Shown here piece after piece: positions 1 to 9,609 of a stretch of DNA of 13,780 nt. The notes under the pieces were generated by a model. That model saw only the letters and a program-made list of their open reading frames with translations, was not told the DNA's origin and did no database searches. Each line of letters starts with the position of its first letter. Position 1 is the stretch's first letter. Source of the stretch: Cerioporus squamosus (lineage: Eukaryota; Basidiomycota; Agaricomycetes; Polyporales; Polyporaceae); contig JABYQS010000763.1 of assembly GCA_022592435.1 (NCBI GenBank), positions 1 through 13,780 on the forward strand, written 5' to 3'. A program made the translations under genes and the position numbers.

Positions 1-842
1 ACGAGATGTCCGTGCGGAACCGGGTCAGGAACGTCTTGAGGTCCGCCTTGTTGGCGTACTGCTCAATGAAGCCAGTGACCGCGAGCTTGTTCGACGACTC
101 GGTGGCCGGTGTGGAAGGGATGTTGTAGATCGCCTGCAGACAGGCAGGAGTGATGGTACGTGCACACGACGAGGGGATCGTCGCACGCGACGTCAAGTTC
201 TGGGCCTCAGCCTTGATCGGGGCCGTGAACACCGGAAGAAGGCCCCTGGGGTTCGGGAAGGTGATCGTCGGGTGCACGAGGTCAAGGTGGCCCTGGAGCT
301 CCGCCGGAATGGAGTAGGAGAGGGTGCGGACGGCCTCCGTGCCAGTCTCGTCGTGCGTGTAGACGGAGAAGTCGGCATCGAAGAGCTCATTAGCCTTGCT
401 CACAGGGACCTCAAACGCGAGCCAGTCGCCGGTAGCGGAGATCGTCTTCGCGTTGATGTCGTTCTCCTTCAGCCAAGCGTTGACGGCATCGACGCTGTCC
501 TGCGTCGGAGCAACGAGCTGCTGGACCTGTTGACCACGAGATCAGTTGCTGCGGTCAGTTGCGAACACGATCCGTAGAACCTACCTCAGCCTTCGAGAGA
601 TGCTTGCCGTAGTTCGCGCTCGACGGCGTGCTGACGTCCATCAGCTTGCGCTCGAGCTCGGCGAAGTTGCTCTGCACGAGTGCGAGACGGAGCTTGAGGG
701 TCTGGTCGGGCTGAGCAGTGCCGCGCAGCGAGAAGCCATCGGGATGCCCTCGCGGGACTCGTGCACCTTCATGTTGCGCGCCATGGGCTTGCCCAAGGCA
801 AGGGCGAAGAGGCGAAGAAGAAAAGCCGCGGGTGGCAACCAT
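1..842 (-). CDS. S53 sedolisin (tripeptidyl-peptidase-like), copy A, 5' part
   Basis: This is a secreted serine-carboxyl peptidase precursor of family S53; family members remove peptides from protein N-termini at acidic pH, usually outside the cell. ATG at 842-840 opens exon 1 (842-585, 86 codons), intron 584-527 (58 nt, GT-AG) follows in phase 0, and exon 2 (526 to the left edge) is open throughout. The encoded part is the pro-kumamolisin activation domain, recognised by STPSSANYGKHLSKAE at the exon 1 end and ISATGDWLAFEVPVSKANEL in exon 2, then the start of the catalytic domain (ATIPSSCARTITPACLQAIY). The catalytic residues lie beyond the window. Compared with copy B, exon 1 has a net 2-base loss near 805-826 and a 1-base loss near 741-743. 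Together they restore the frame but replace the hydrophobic signal peptide with an unrelated Arg/Pro-rich stretch. The prodomain identification is firm; whether the product is still secreted is doubtful. Confidence 0.85.
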
Positions 843-910
843 GCTGGCTCGAGGTGGCTGTTGAGGAGATGAACAGGACCTTGGATGTTCTTCGTCGTTG
901 TTGCGAGGAC

Positions 911-916
911 TTTATA
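911..916 (-). promoter_or_regulatory. TATA box of S53 copy A
   Basis: The minus strand reads TATAAA, with its first base 74 nt upstream of the A of the ATG at 842. The equivalent position in copy B carries TATAAG at the same distance, which supports a real core promoter element retained in both copies. Confidence 0.55.
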
Positions 917-1232
917 CTTCCTCGGGCGAGAGACCTCACATGCAACGCGACGTGAGCGGGCCTGGCACTGTATGTCGGTGTCGAGATAGCAGGGCGGCCG
1001 GTGCTAGACCGCATGGTCCTATCAGTCGTATGGAACAACCGTCACGGCAGGATTGGTCGACAGACGGGCAGTCTTGAGCGGCTGCAACTCGTCGCAACGT
1101 GCTCCCCGACGAGGAATGACGATCCTTCCGAGGCAGCCTGTTGTGCGGGGAAGGACTCGTGATGGCGAAGCTTGCTGTGGAGTGATCGCCATGTGCTAGA
1201 AGCAGTGTGGAGATTGATCAGAACGGTTGGCA

Positions 1233-2306
1233 AGCCGCAAGGCTATTTTTACTACACGCATACCTGATAAGTGCCTCCGAAGGGTTCTTAAGATGCGCGC
1301 TCACGGTCTTGCAACGAGGATGCCCACCGGAGTCGCCGAATCCGCATGGATGCAACACCCGGCGCAAAGAAGTCACGGGAGGAACTCCCCGCCGACGGGA
1401 ACTTGGGTGCTGTGTTTGTGAGACTCTGTGTCAGTCGGACAACTTTGCACTATCCAGGAATCATATGTGGATTCAGCGATTCACATTTCGGAGGCCCGGG
1501 AGGGCCCGCATGCGGTTGTCTCAATTGCGTGATGTTGTGTGCACGAGCAGCGCAGTACTAAATGTATGCACCTGTGAAGCTTGGTTTAATCATCTATCCT
1601 CAATTATCATTCGCGACAGACAAGCGCAAGATAAGTACCCACCGGGCAGCCAATATGAATGGTTATGCAGCCCGTCGCTCAGATTTCCTTTCGACACGTG
1701 TCAGCCATATACTGTAGATCCCGGATGTCAGCGCAAAGGGTCCGACAGAGAGCAAGTCGCTGTGGCCAAGGTATATCGTGCACATTGAAGCGATCGTAGC
1801 GAATCGATGGAGATCATCATGCAAGAACGGCGGAAGTTTGAAGCAACTCGCGGCGCCTCTGGCCGCACTTTTGAAACAGCTTCGTCGGCCGGCGTCTACA
1901 CTACCTGATTGGGCTGTGCCACGTGTACCATAATGCCGCTGTCAGACTGTCTGTTTGAAGTTCGAACGTGAACTGAATGTGAAGTGGAAACATCGCTGTT
2001 CGTCTGTTCGTAACGTGTCCGACTTTTGAACGGCTCATCTCTGAAAGCTTAATAGGATTGCTAATCACACAGAGAACGATTCGCAGGACTGAACAAGCAG
2101 TACTTATACCACAATTTGTGCTCTGCAACGCGACGAGTTCTGATGGAGCATCGCGTCCCCAGCCAAGCTCCATCAGTCAAAGAGTATTGTTATGAGAGGA
2201 CATAACTCACTCTTAAACGCATCTTCCAGTGACCAAAGTCAGAAGACGAATTATCGCTTTCGCTTCCGGGGACCGGCATGCATGTAGGGGTCGCCGAGCT
2301 GAGACA
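1233..2306. other. Intergenic stretch without a supported gene
   Basis: About 1.07 kb between the duplicated S53 upstream region and the kinase-like gene. Base composition is more AT-rich than in the neighbouring genes. A reading frame of 193 codons runs over 1207-1788 on the plus strand, but it begins at GTG inside the duplicated promoter DNA, lacks an early ATG and shows no recognisable domain or codon bias. I see no repeat, RNA gene or transposon remnant here. Confidence 0.5.
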
Positions 2307-3125
2307 CTATGGGCTCCCACTGCAAAGCGAATGCATGGCCCATAGTTGATGCAGGCTCTTGTGCAGAATGTACGCATCCCAACAGTAGGGGTACCACCCC
2401 GCTTCTGCCCAATCGATGTTACCGACGACGTGGCCTTCGTGCACCATGATGTTCGCGGGCTGCAGGTTCCCATGCGAGAACGTCGGTGGTCTCGAGAAGT
2501 CGTAAGGTTAAAGTAGGCGGTCCGAGACGCGATGAGCGGTGAGAGTATTCTTCCCGATGATGTTTACCCAATACAATACTGGATAAAGCCCCTTGTGTCG
2601 CGGGCGTCGTCATCCCCGCAGGGATGACGACCCAATAGCCACCGGAGCCTGGCGTTGCCCTTGTGCCAGGGTCCGCGCAACGGTCCTAGGCGGTCTCAGT
2701 GGCTGCTCAGTGTGGCGAGTTCGAAGTACATGGTACGTAGTTCGCCAGTGATGGCCTCACGAGCGTGAACGTCAAGGGTAGGAAGGGCATCGAGCAACGT
2801 GGTTCCGGGAAGGCGCTCTTCGACTACGTAAGTCACGGTCTGGCGAATGTCTTCTCGGTTCTCGGAGAGTACGGTGTGTATTGTCGGGACGCGCACGGAG
2901 GTGTGTTGAGCCACGAACTTGAAGGCAGTCGTCTCTGCCTCGATAGGCGACACGTGGTACCCGTAGCGCACAATCGTGAAGGGAACGCCGTCCTTCTTGA
3001 TGGCTTTGATCCTTCGCGAGACCCCAAAGTCACCACCATTATAGGGGCGATCGTCCAACTGCGTGCTGGACGTCCGTAGGAGTTGCTGGACCTCTTTACA
3101 ACCTCACATTCAAGTCTGAAGACAT
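2307..3125 (-). pseudogene. APH-fold phosphotransferase-like gene, disrupted
   Basis: Resembles fungal aminoglycoside-phosphotransferase/choline-kinase-fold proteins of unknown substrate. ATG at 3125 starts a six-codon exon (3125-3108, MSSDLN). Intron 3107-3059 (GTGAGG...CAG) leads in phase 0 to exon 2, which encodes the N-lobe (DDRPYNGGDFGVSRRIKAI, then EAETTAFKFVAQHTSVRVP). An in-frame TGA lies at 2698-2696 after FELATLSSH; the same frame resumes with GPWHKGNARLRW. A plausible intron at 2567-2491 joins in phase to the catalytic loop FSHGNLQPANIMVHEG and the metal-binding region NIDWAEAGWYP, ending at TAG 2309-2307. Apart from the TGA this model would give about 230 residues, short for the family. 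The loop has Asn (codon 2468-2466) where the family normally has catalytic Asp (HGD). An alternative without the second intron needs further frameshifts. Family assignment is fairly sure; the exact structure after 2700 is not. Confidence 0.65.
2606..2631. repeat. Perfect 11-bp inverted repeat with CGCA loop
   Basis: GTCGTCATCCC (2606-2616) is followed by CGCA and then by its exact reverse complement (2621-2631). It lies inside the kinase-like gene, downstream of the in-frame stop in transcription order. A second, weaker hairpin (CCTGGC at 2648-2653, GCCAGG at 2665-2670) lies next to it. Confidence 0.7.
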
Positions 3126-3809
3126 GCGCGAGGGTGACGAGAAAATGACAGAGCGCGAAGGAGTAGCGGTCTGGACGTCGAAGAGCCGCAGAGAACGAAA
3201 GAGATAACTCTCGGCAACGTTCAAACGAACGGAGTGGCCGAATCAGTTACCATATAATCGCCATCTGCAGACTGACCGACCCTCCAGGTCGGTGTTACCT
3301 TGAACAATTCGCACTGTCGTCCGCACGTATACTCATTCATTTGCCTATCTTTGAGTCGTGATCAGAGGCCGGGTGCCCCAGGACCGCACGGGAGGTCTTC
3401 GACATGAACTTCGGTCGAAAGAGGCCCGCACACATGCGCGGGATTCTCCTTCGACAACTTCGTCGACGGGGAGGCCCTCAAGCTTGCTTTTATGTTGCGC
3501 TTACTGAAACTTGACTCATTCAGTCCAGAACGTGTCCCTTGATAGCTCTATTTGGAGCTTATACTAATAGTGAGCATCTTGCACGGCGCTCTGACTACCT
3601 ATGTCTCCCCGGTGGCATGACCTAGGCGTGAGGCTTGACAGGATGCGAAGCCGCACACGTTTGAAGTGTGAACAGGGGCCGTGCAAAGCTACCAAGGGTC
3701 CGAATCCCGGGTTGGGTACTCTGCATGCAATACAAGGATGTACACAGGGTATGTCACTAACCTTGCAACCCGCTCAGCCTGGGAAGTCGTCATGGTCCAA
3801 CCACCTCGT
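3126..3809. other. Intergenic stretch between kinase-like gene and S53 copy B
   Basis: About 680 bases. It should contain the promoter of the minus-strand kinase-like gene (right of 3125) and the 3' region of S53 copy B (left of 3810). A short plus-strand stretch at about 3423-3490 reads like coding sequence (it includes FSFDNFVDGEALKL, with GC-rich third positions) but has no start or continuation, so it may be a gene relic. The plus-strand frame over 3601-4191 is largely the antisense of the S53 gene and is not a gene. Confidence 0.4.
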
Positions 3810-5722
3810 CTACAAGCCGACAGCCGATAGCAGCTTCTTGAAGTCGGGCGTACCGAGCCCAGTGACGGGGTCCCAGCCAGCCTTTGCCGGGAACCCGTTC
3901 GTGTTGCAGCCGGGGTTCGAGCCAGACGTGATGTCATTGAGCGCAGACGCCCCAGTCGAGTACAGGAACGGGTTGAGGAACCCGAGCGGGCTCTTCCCGG
4001 CCGCGATGACGGTCGTTCAGCAGCGAGATGATGCTCGCGAGCGTCGGGCTCGAGCAGCTCGTGCCCTCGACGCCCTCGACCTGCCCGTCGACACGATCTC
4101 GAAGTTGACGCCCTGGGTGGCGATGTCGGGGAAGCCGCGGCCGGTCGCGTTATACTTGCCAGAGTTCGTACTGCCGAGCGCCTTGAGGTAGCCGGAGACT
4201 GCGCTGGTCTGGTAGTCGGGGATGCCGAAGTAGTTGGAGAAGCCGCCGGACGAGAAGTCGGCAGCGGTCTCGGGGTTGATGCCCTGGGTGGCACCGACAG
4301 AGGTCATGCTGTTGAAGCTGGTCAGCATGCGGGATCGTGACAAGAGGATGTTACGACGTACAACGGGCAGCCAGAGGGGAAGGTCGGGACGAACTTGCTG
4401 CAGCTGGAAGACTGCGAGCCAGCGACACCACCATCACCAGAGGCGAAGAGGATGGAGACACCACGAGCACCGAGCTGCGCGTAAGCTTTGCACAGTTTGC
4501 TACTAGTGCGTGAGCAAACACAAATTATGAGCGTTGCAGGATGAACGTACTTGGCGAGGTTGAGGGAGATCGTATCCTCGTCCTGGCCGTAGCTCGTGGA
4601 CATCACGTAAGGTGGCGTGTCCTCGTCGAGGAGGGCGTTCACGACATCGAGGAAGCCCTCAAGGGGGCCGTCCTGGTAGTCCTCGCCGATGGAAATGAAG
4701 AAGATGGGAACACCTGTGGCGACACCGACCGTGTACTGAATGTCAAGATTCTGTAGTGGCTTAGAGTTAGCCTATCACTAATCGCTGGAGTGACATCATG
4801 GACGACTTACAGCCTCGACACCAGCATCGCTGCCGGTTTGTGAGTTTGAGCCGCCATCGAGCGTCTGGAGAGTGAAAGTAGTCGACGACGAGATGTCCTT
4901 GCGGAACTTAGCTAGGAAGCTCCTTAGGTCAGCCTTGTTTGCGTATTGCTCGAGATAGCCTGTGACCGCGAGTTTGTTCGACGACTCCGTGGCCGGCGTC
5001 GAAGGGTGTTGTATCGCCTGCAGGCAGGCAGGAGTGATGGTACGTGCACACGACGAGGGGATCGTCGCACGCGACGTCAGTTCTGGCCTCAGCCTTGATC
5101 GGGGCCGTGAACACCGGAAGAAGGCCCCTGGGGTTCGGAAGGTGATCGTCGGGTGCACGAGGTCAAGGTGGCCCTGGAGCTCCGCCGGGATGGAGTAGGA
5201 GGGTTCGGACGGCCTCCGTGCCAGTCTCGTCGTGCGTGTAGACGGAGAAGTCGGCATCGAAGAGCTCATTAGCCTTGCTCACAGGGACCTCAAACGCGAG
5301 CCAGTCGCCCGTGGCGGAGATCGTCTTGCGTTGATGTCGTTCTCCTTCAGCCAAGCGTTGACGGCATCGACGCTGTCCTGCGTCGGGCAACGAGCTGCTG
5401 GACCTGTTGACCACGAGATCAGTTGCTGCTGTCAGCCGAGAAGACAATGCATAGTACATACCTCAGCCTTCGAGAGATGCTTGCCGTAGTTCGCGCTCGA
5501 CGGCGTGCTGACGTCCATTAACTTGCGCTCGAGCTCGGCGACGTTGCTCTGCACGAGTGCGAGACGGAGCTTGAGGGTCTGGTCGGGCTGAGCAGCGCCG
5601 CGCAGCGAGAAGCCGTCGGGGATACCCTCGCGGGACTCGTGCACCTTCATGTTGCGCGCCATGAGCTTGCCAAAGGCAAGGGCGAAGAGCGAGAAGAAGA
5701 ACAAGCCGCGGGCGGCAACCAT
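3810..5722 (-). pseudogene. S53 sedolisin (tripeptidyl-peptidase-like), copy B, frameshifted
   Basis: A complete sedolisin gene outline. Exons: 5722-5462, 5403-4811, 4750-4551, 4499-4362 and 4308-3810; the four introns are 51-60 nt, GT-AG. Exon 1 encodes a signal peptide (hydrophobic core GLFFFSLFALAFG) and the start of the prodomain. The catalytic Glu and Asp (E-A-N-L-D) are split by the second intron (Glu codon 4816-4814, Asp codon 4744-4742). The oxyanion Asp is in ASGDGGV, the nucleophile in GTSCSSPT (Ser codon 4059-4057), and the calcium-site region in NDITSG and [11 protein letters not shown]. The stop is TAG 3812-3810. Relative to copy A, exon 2 has small deletions near 5386, 5327, 5200, 5137, 5085, 5079, 5012 and 5005. 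In the last exon the frame slips near 4092 and is regained near 4010, so the nucleophile is out of frame and a TGA at 4019-4017 would end translation. It is either a decaying duplicate or a real gene with assembly indels. Confidence 0.85.
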
Positions 5723-6030
5723 GATGGTTCAAGGTGGCTGTTGAGAGGCTGAACAGGACCTTGGACGTTCTTCGTCTTTGCTGCGAGTATCTTATACTCT
5801 ATCAGGGAGACCCCGGTGCGAGTTATATGCGGGCAATCTCATAGCCTTCCAGAGGTAGCAGCCGCGTTCATTGCAACGTGCTACCCGACAAGGAAGTCAC
5901 GAGGACCACCAATTCTTCCAAGGCACTTCGTTGCCCAGCGAAGGAGTCGCGAATGGCTGCGCTCGCCGTGCTGCGTTCCTCATGTGCTAGAAGTAGTGTA
6001 GAGACTGATCAGAACGCTTGACAGAACGTG
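4887..6030. repeat. Direct duplication, copy B (S53 gene plus upstream DNA)
   Basis: This is the counterpart of 1-1232. Coding sequence, first intron (58 nt in both copies), TATA position and distal upstream DNA (for example TGATCAGAACG near 6006-6016 against 1214-1224) all match. The copies are in direct orientation with the kinase-like gene between them, which fits a segmental tandem duplication. The start is set by the left window edge, so the true unit is probably longer. Confidence 0.85.
5791..5796 (-). promoter_or_regulatory. TATA-like box of S53 copy B
   Basis: The minus strand reads TATAAG, beginning 74 nt upstream of the ATG at 5722. Copy A has TATAAA at the identical distance. Confidence 0.5.
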
Positions 6031-7411
6031 AAGCTACTACTGCAGGCCCACCTGTTCGTCCACCAGCATGACAAAGACCATTCCTGCTCGAAACCCGAAC
6101 AAGATACGCGAGCCTGCGCCACGCTAGTACGTACGACTCCTTTCCGCGCATTCGCAAGTGGCCGCACATGATCAAATCGGTCGGTGCTCGTCATAGGACT
6201 CCAGGTATCGCAGAGCGGGAAGGTCTGACCGTTCAACATCGAGACGTGAGCGGTCCTCATTGACGGCCAAGCATTCGGATTTCTGACAGAACTCTCCGAC
6301 GCTGCATTGGGTAGAATGGTGAGTACAACGAGAAGTTCACATTCCTGCCTTGTTCCAAAGAACGCGCGCAAGACTCCCCGGGGAAGTCTCAATACGCCTA
6401 TGAGCAGAGAACCCATCAGCAGACACACACTGGGCGGGTACAGTGTGAGAGTACTCACGAAGTCATTCACGCGATGCACACGGACAAGCGAGATCGGGCG
6501 ATGATTGTGCCAGTGCGCTGTGCCTCCTCGAGCTCGGCTCCGATGTTATTGGCTGCCCACGGCATCGCGCACTTTGACTGGTCGCACCACACTACTCGGC
6601 ACTCAACGCCTCCTCACTCATCTGTGCCGACGTCCGTCCTGGCAGCATAGAGGGCCGCCGTCCGTAGCTCGTCGCTATTCCACGCACCACGCAACATCCA
6701 TCTCATGAGCGTATCGCTGCCGTTCGGTGGCGTTCCGGAGGCTAGCAGGTGAACTCCGCTCGCTCCTCGAGAATGATAGTCTTGAGTCGTTGACGGTGCA
6801 CTGTCCGGAGTGACGCAGACGACGGGCGTATTCGCTTCTGAGCGCATAAACCGGGACTTGTGTCATTCGATCCATGTAGTTTGAAGTGCGAGCGATCGTC
6901 GCGGGGGGACTGTTTGCTAGCGCACTGTATAGTGCTGTGACAATAAGCATGAGCAGGCTGCCTGGATATCACGAGCTAGCGGTGAAATCCGCCCGATGTC
7001 GCAGCCCTACCGAATGTCACCGTTGCGTCAAAAGCGCGCATACATCCGCGTAGATGAGCTTACCAAGCTGTATCTTCATCATTGTCTCCGCCGCTACGGA
7101 TACTTACTGAAAGAAGGACACGCGAGCCTTGGCGATACCAGCGTTGGGACAAAGTTTTGCAACGGCCCGGTCACACAGAGGGAGAGATCGACCAATCAAA
7201 TGCTGATTTTCCCGCGCGGAGCGCGCCAGTCAGAGCCTCATAGATGGCGCGACCGCACATCTTCGCCTCCTTCGTATATTGCTGACCAAGCTAGGCCGCT
7301 AGCGATGGTCTCGACGCTGTACAGTACATCAGTCAGCAACTCAAGTCCTCAGTACAAAAGCGATATCGGACGAGGCAGGTAGGGGAAACGAACGTTGAAG
7401 TCCTCGACCCC
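6031..7411. other. Intergenic stretch without a supported gene
   Basis: About 1.4 kb between the divergent S53 copy B and the hydrolase. Frames exist on the minus strand (6479-6009, with a leucine-rich segment near its start) and on the plus strand (6996-7382), but neither shows a recognisable domain, convincing codon bias or splice partners. The hydrolase promoter must lie at the right end; I do not see a clear TATA box there. Confidence 0.4.
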
Positions 7412-8661
7412 ATGGCACAGACAGAGACGACTCTCCTCCGGACCTTCCTCGATTCAGGCGCTCCGCCAGGCAGCACGGATTACACGACGCTCGTAGTCGT
7501 ACATGGCTGGGGCTTCCATGGTGGTAAGTCTCCTTCCTCGCACTTTTGATGTCGTACATTCCAACGCGCACCTATCAGGAAACTTCAAGAAGCTCCTGCC
7601 GCTGGCTCCGAAGTTCAACGCGCGTATCGTCCTCGTCAACAGACGCGACTACCCCGGTTCCGTCCCCTTCACCGTCGAGGAACGTGCGCAGATCACTCGG
7701 CTTGCCAGCGCTCCCGCCGGAAGTCCTGAAGCAGCGGAGGAGATGGAGGTGCTCATGAAGAAACGCGCCCGCGAGTTGTACGACTACCTTGCCGATCTCG
7801 TAAAGCGAGGCGGTGTCATCCCGGCTCAGGGAAAGCAGGGCGGCCTCGTTCTGGCCGGTTGGTCGCTAGGCGCAACCTGGCTCTCTGCTCTCCTCACCCA
7901 TGTCACGTCGTTCCCAGTCGCAGACGTTAACCTGAAGGAATACGTCAGAAGAATCGTCTACTACGGTGAGACGATCTCGGATTACGTCCTCGCGAAGACG
8001 TGACTCACTGATCGTGCAGATTCGTCTTATGTTTGCCATGGATACACCCTACCCGAAGGACTCTATCATCCCCTGCACGACCCTGCACTTGCGCCCGAAG
8101 AGAAGACAGAGCACTTTGGGTTATGGGTATCGGCCTACTTCGCGCACGGAGAAGTTGAACGGTCTGGATCAGCAGCGCTGGAGTCCAGGCACTACCTGCA
8201 GAGTCCGTCGCCGACAATCACGCGAATGACTGCGGACGAGATCGCGGAGTCAGCGTACCCAGCGCCAGGAGAGCAGGGAGGGAGTGAGCAAGGTATCGCC
8301 GCCGCGTCGATGGTCCATGGGACGTACGCGTCGCTCAGGAAGGGCGCGTTCCTGCTGCGAAACTCGCTCTCTGGTGGTGATGACTGGAGAGACGTCGAGA
8401 TCCGGTACTTGTGGTGCGATGCGTCGATCTGGGAAATGCCATTGGCCTACTGGACGCTATTCACCGAGCTGGAGGAGGCGCGGAAGGCGGGCAAGGCAGT
8501 GCGGAAGGTGAAGTGGATACGCTTCCGGGGGGCGAACCACTTTGTGAGTCATGCTTGCTGTCAACTTTAGAGTATCTCAACTGACCTTGATCCAGGCTCA
8601 TTGGGACTTGCCCGACAAGACGTTGCAGGGATTCCTGGGGGACGACGCTGAAGCGCTATAA
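7412..8661 (+). CDS. Alpha/beta hydrolase, four exons, intact
   Basis: A serine hydrolase of the alpha/beta fold; substrate unknown, probably a small ester or similar compound, probably cytosolic because no signal peptide is visible. Exons 7412-7523, 7579-7965, 8020-8543 and 8596-8661 are joined by introns of 55, 54 and 52 nt, all GT-AG, and give 362 residues with no frame break. The oxyanion-hole region is VVVHGWGF (residues 28-35). NRRDYPGS (58-65) is a motif I know from fungal members of this group. The nucleophile elbow is GWSLG with Ser133, the likely acid is Asp300 (LWCDASIWEMP), and the catalytic His is in GANHFAHWD (His340 or His343), a segment divided by the last intron. The ATG at 7412 was chosen because no in-frame upstream ATG precedes it and the protein then begins in the usual short N-terminal extension before the first strand. 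The last codons end in TAA at 8659-8661. Confidence 0.9.
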
Positions 8662-9609
8662 TAGATGTTAGTCCGTAGTAAGAGGAGTGCGATGTAAGTC
8701 GGAGTTGTATATCGAGACGAGCCCCCACTGCGCATGTTAGTGCAAGGACATGGCCACTTGACGGGAACCACAGGCAACAGCGACTTCGCTTGCCGTCGCT
8801 TTGATATCGACAATATAGCCAAGACAAGCACCACGAACATCATGCTAATCCTCATCCTCCAGATGTCCCCGAAGTTCTATCTCGCTCGATTGGACGATCC
8901 CAGCTTCACGAGCGGCTCTGAGCACGCGTCCCTGCATCGAAGGCAGGTCGTTCGAGAGTCATGGACCTGCCACAGACACAGGAATGAGGCTAAGTGAGGT
9001 CCGAAGGCCCTCGCTCGACGACTATGGCCTTCTCACAAACACACGCGAACACGCTGATTCTCTGACGGCTCTCCTCCTCCCTCGCAGACGTAGAATGGAG
9101 GCTTCCTCTCGTGTAGCACATGCAAAGCGTGCGGTGAGGCGTACCTTCTCCTGGTCCCGTAACGTGAGGCTAACGCCCCCTTGTCCTTCGAACCAATGCC
9201 CGTGCGTTTGGGCTTTTCCGAGGTTGCGGCATCTGTGACGTCTCCCCACTTATCCTTCCTCCCGTCCGCGTGTCTACCAAGTCCCCAGTGCCCACCATGC
9301 TCCTTTCATCGCCGTCGTGGTGTCCTGGACGTTTCGGACTCCTCTCTTCCGCACGCTTCTTCGCAATTCAACCATTGCCCTCTAGGTGAAGAGACCGCAG
9401 TCGTTCCCGTCGATGCAGATGGTATTGACCGTAAGTTCTTGGGATATCCGCGCAGGTGTTTCGTACGTCGAGTTAAGAGATCGGATAGATATGACTGGAC
9501 TTGACTAAAAACTGCGCCAAGCGGCCGTAGACTTGCGGACGACGGCAAACGAGATGAGCAAACCGTCGAAAACGTCGAGGACGTCGAGGGCGCTTAATCT
9601 CGTAACCAG
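8662..9609. other. Region without a firm gene model; possible upstream exons of the next gene
   Basis: The first half (8662-9280) shows nothing convincing. From about 9290 there are hints of plus-strand coding: a CACCATG context at 9295-9301, an exon-like block ending before GTAAGT at 9431, and the frame at 9517-9600 (containing TTANEMSKPSKTSRTSRALNL pieces) with GC-rich third positions. These may be earlier exons of the gene ending at 9997, but I could not join them in one frame. Confidence 0.35.
9564..9590 (+). repeat. Three imperfect 9-bp tandem units
   Basis: CGTCGAAAA, CGTCGAGGA and CGTCGAGGG follow one another directly. In one frame they encode a Ser/Thr/Lys/Arg-rich stretch, so this may be a low-complexity coding repeat. 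Confidence 0.6.

Larger units (their letters stand above)
1..1232. repeat. Direct duplication, copy A (S53 gene plus upstream DNA)
   Basis: This segment matches 4887-6030 in the same orientation. Identity is very high over the coding part (for example 272-330 against 5152-5210) and continues beyond the start codon: the stretch around 841-900 matches 5721-5780, and the stretch ending near 1220 (ATGTGCTAGAAGCAGTGTGG) matches the one ending near 6003. Between about 930 and 1080 the copies diverge and copy A is longer by roughly 80 bases. The left end of the repeat is outside the window. Confidence 0.85.

Noticed and set aside
1207..1788. A 193-codon plus-strand reading frame
   Set aside because: It begins at GTG inside the duplicated S53 upstream DNA, has no early ATG, no recognisable domain and no third-position GC bias. 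The homologous stretch of copy B shows no equivalent frame.
2213..2473. An ATG-initiated minus-strand frame over the kinase catalytic loop
   Set aside because: It is offset from the frame that encodes HGNLQPANI and IDWAEAGWYP.
3425..3442. Inverted repeat CCCGC...GCGGG considered as a terminator or element end
   Set aside because: Only 5 bp per arm, in GC-rich DNA; not distinguishable from chance, and hairpin terminators do not apply to nuclear fungal genes.
3601..4191. A 196-codon plus-strand reading frame
   Set aside because: From 3810 onward it is the antisense of the S53 C-terminal exon, whose minus-strand motifs ([19 protein letters not shown]) are unmistakable.
6009..6479. A 156-codon minus-strand frame with a leucine-rich segment, considered as a membrane protein
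   Set aside because: Only one hydrophobic stretch, weak codon bias, no splice partners and no family resemblance.
6996..7382. A 128-codon plus-strand frame directly upstream of the hydrolase, considered as its first exon
   Set aside because: It is in a different frame, has no in-phase donor to the hydrolase, and the hydrolase is complete from 7412.
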